Source: Pseudomonas fluorescens (GTDB taxonomy: Bacteria; Pseudomonadota; Gammaproteobacteria; Pseudomonadales; Pseudomonadaceae). From it: a stretch of DNA of 64,000 nt. The stretch lies in the NCBI RefSeq assembly GCF_000730425.1, contig NZ_CP008896.1:682001-746000 (forward strand), written 5' to 3'. This document shows, piece after piece, positions 63,322-64,000 of the stretch (positions are counted from its first letter, which is position 1; each line of letters begins with the position of its first letter). A program made the translations under genes and the position numbers. A model generated the notes under the pieces. The model saw nothing but the letters and a program-made list of their open reading frames with translations, did no database searches and was not told the origin of the DNA.

Positions 63322-63354
63322 TCGCGGACCGGACTCGCATCGGTGGGGTGGCCT

Positions 63355-63672
63355 ATGAGTAATGCAGGTCTGTGGTTGCTGGGTGCCGCCGCCAGCATGG
63401 GCTTGGCGACCAGTTGGTTGGCGTTGTCCCTGCCGGCGCACTGGCGCCAGGTGTTCAGCGCCGACGAGGTTGCGCCGGACTATCTACGCAGCCTGGGCTG
63501 GCTGGCGCTGATGGTATCGGCTGTGTGCTGCTTCAAGGCTGACCATCCGTCGATGGCGGTGCTGGTCTGGCTCACCCTGTTGCCGGTCGCCGCCGTAGCA
63601 ACGGCCATAACGCTGAGCTACCGGCTGGGGCTGCTGCGCCTGTTTTGCCCGTTATTTCTGCGCACTCGATAA
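63355..63672 (+). CDS. DUF3325 small membrane protein
   Basis: 105-aa protein with three hydrophobic segments (LWLLGAAASMGLATSWLAL, LGWLALMVSAVCCF, LVWLTLLPVAAVATAITL), fitting the DUF3325 family that ends receptor-DUF3649-PepSY clusters. It is the only intact gene of this siderophore locus. Its ATG overlaps the original PepSY stop. With IS66 inserted just upstream, expression depends on a promoter outside the original operon. Confidence 0.85.
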   Translation: MSNAGLWLLGAAASMGLATSWLALSLPAHWRQVFSADEVAPDYLRSLGWLALMVSAVCCFKADHPSMAVLVWLTLLPVAAVATAITLSYRLGLLRLFCPLFLRTR

Positions 63673-64000
63673 GAGTGCGCGGCTTCTGTATCTGCAACAT
63701 TGTGGTTGATCCGATCGTACTGCTCACCTCAAACCGGGCGAGCTTGTTCACACTGGATACGCCGACCATCCCATGTCACCTCGTTGTGGGATGCTTGCAG
63801 GATCGAGCGACGCGAACTCTTACCAACGTATTTGCGCTCTAGCGTCGGCAACAGTTGGCTGACCTCGGTTCGTTTCCGGCTAACACCCGCCCCCAACGTT
63901 TAAAGGCGCTAGACGCGATGCAGGTCGAGCCGAACGACATTCTGGCAGGAACTGTGTTGAAGTCGCAATCCGGGTTGTACCGTCCGCTTCTGGCCGTTTG
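63673..64000. other. 328-bp terminal region, no gene recognised
   Basis: Open frames on both strands are short and unlike known proteins. The final bases (GTCCGCTTCTGGCCGTTTG) resemble a sequence repeated in many Pseudomonas intergenic regions. Nothing further can be supported. Confidence 0.4.

Overview
The window reads as chromosome of a fluorescent Pseudomonas (P. fluorescens group). The evidence is GC-rich coding sequence, many Pseudomonas-type REP palindromes (GGAGCCGGCTTGCCGGCG and inverse), and above all the complete extracellular protease/lipase operon aprA-aprI-aprDEF-prtA-prtB-tliA, which is typical of this group. No rRNA, tRNA or CRISPR array was seen.

Layout. 1-11.4 kb: housekeeping and accessory metabolism, with a gene fragment, a MocR-type regulator, phosphoglucomutase, a pirin, a UvrD-like helicase, a DUF1652 protein, and an AraC regulator beside an amine-oxidase/cupin/polyamine-binding-protein set. 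11.5-15.0 kb: a LuxR regulator divergent from an APC permease and a DmpA-type peptidase. 15.0-30.4 kb: the apr-prt-tli secretion operon, behind an AT-rich palindrome-filled leader, with REP pairs after aprD, aprF, prtA, prtB and tliA. 30.4-38.7 kb: a small lipoprotein, a VRR-NUC nuclease overlapping a nuclease-helicase, an alpha/beta hydrolase, an NTF2-like protein, and an alpha-E/ATP-grasp pair. 39.2-41.3 kb: a solitary AT-richer gene whose C-terminus carries the R / S-F-S / E-x-E signature of ADP-ribosyltransferase toxins. 41.4-45.0 kb: an Lrp regulator, an EamA transporter and rlhA.

45.0-54.7 kb holds the most interesting system. A minus-strand gene train, read from its promoter, encodes an AFMID-type kynurenine formamidase, a divergent tryptophan 2,3-dioxygenase, kynureninase, a gentisate-dioxygenase-like bicupin, a fumarylacetoacetate-hydrolase-family enzyme, a nitrilase-superfamily amidohydrolase, a NicE-like maleate isomerase, an aromatic amino acid permease and a RidA protein. 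A divergent Lrp-type regulator sits at the head. The set makes chemical sense as 5-hydroxytryptophan (or hydroxykynurenine) to 5-hydroxyanthranilate, then maleamylpyruvate, then maleamate plus pyruvate, then maleate, then fumarate. This is an inference; no hydroxylase lies in the window.

54.7-64.0 kb: an AT-rich Tn7/Tn5053-like TniA-TniB-TniQ module, followed by a decayed siderophore-uptake locus. That locus comprises a TonB-receptor 3' fragment, a broken DUF3649 gene, a frameshifted PepSY gene interrupted near its 3' end by an IS66 element with a perfect 8-bp target duplication, and an intact DUF3325 gene.
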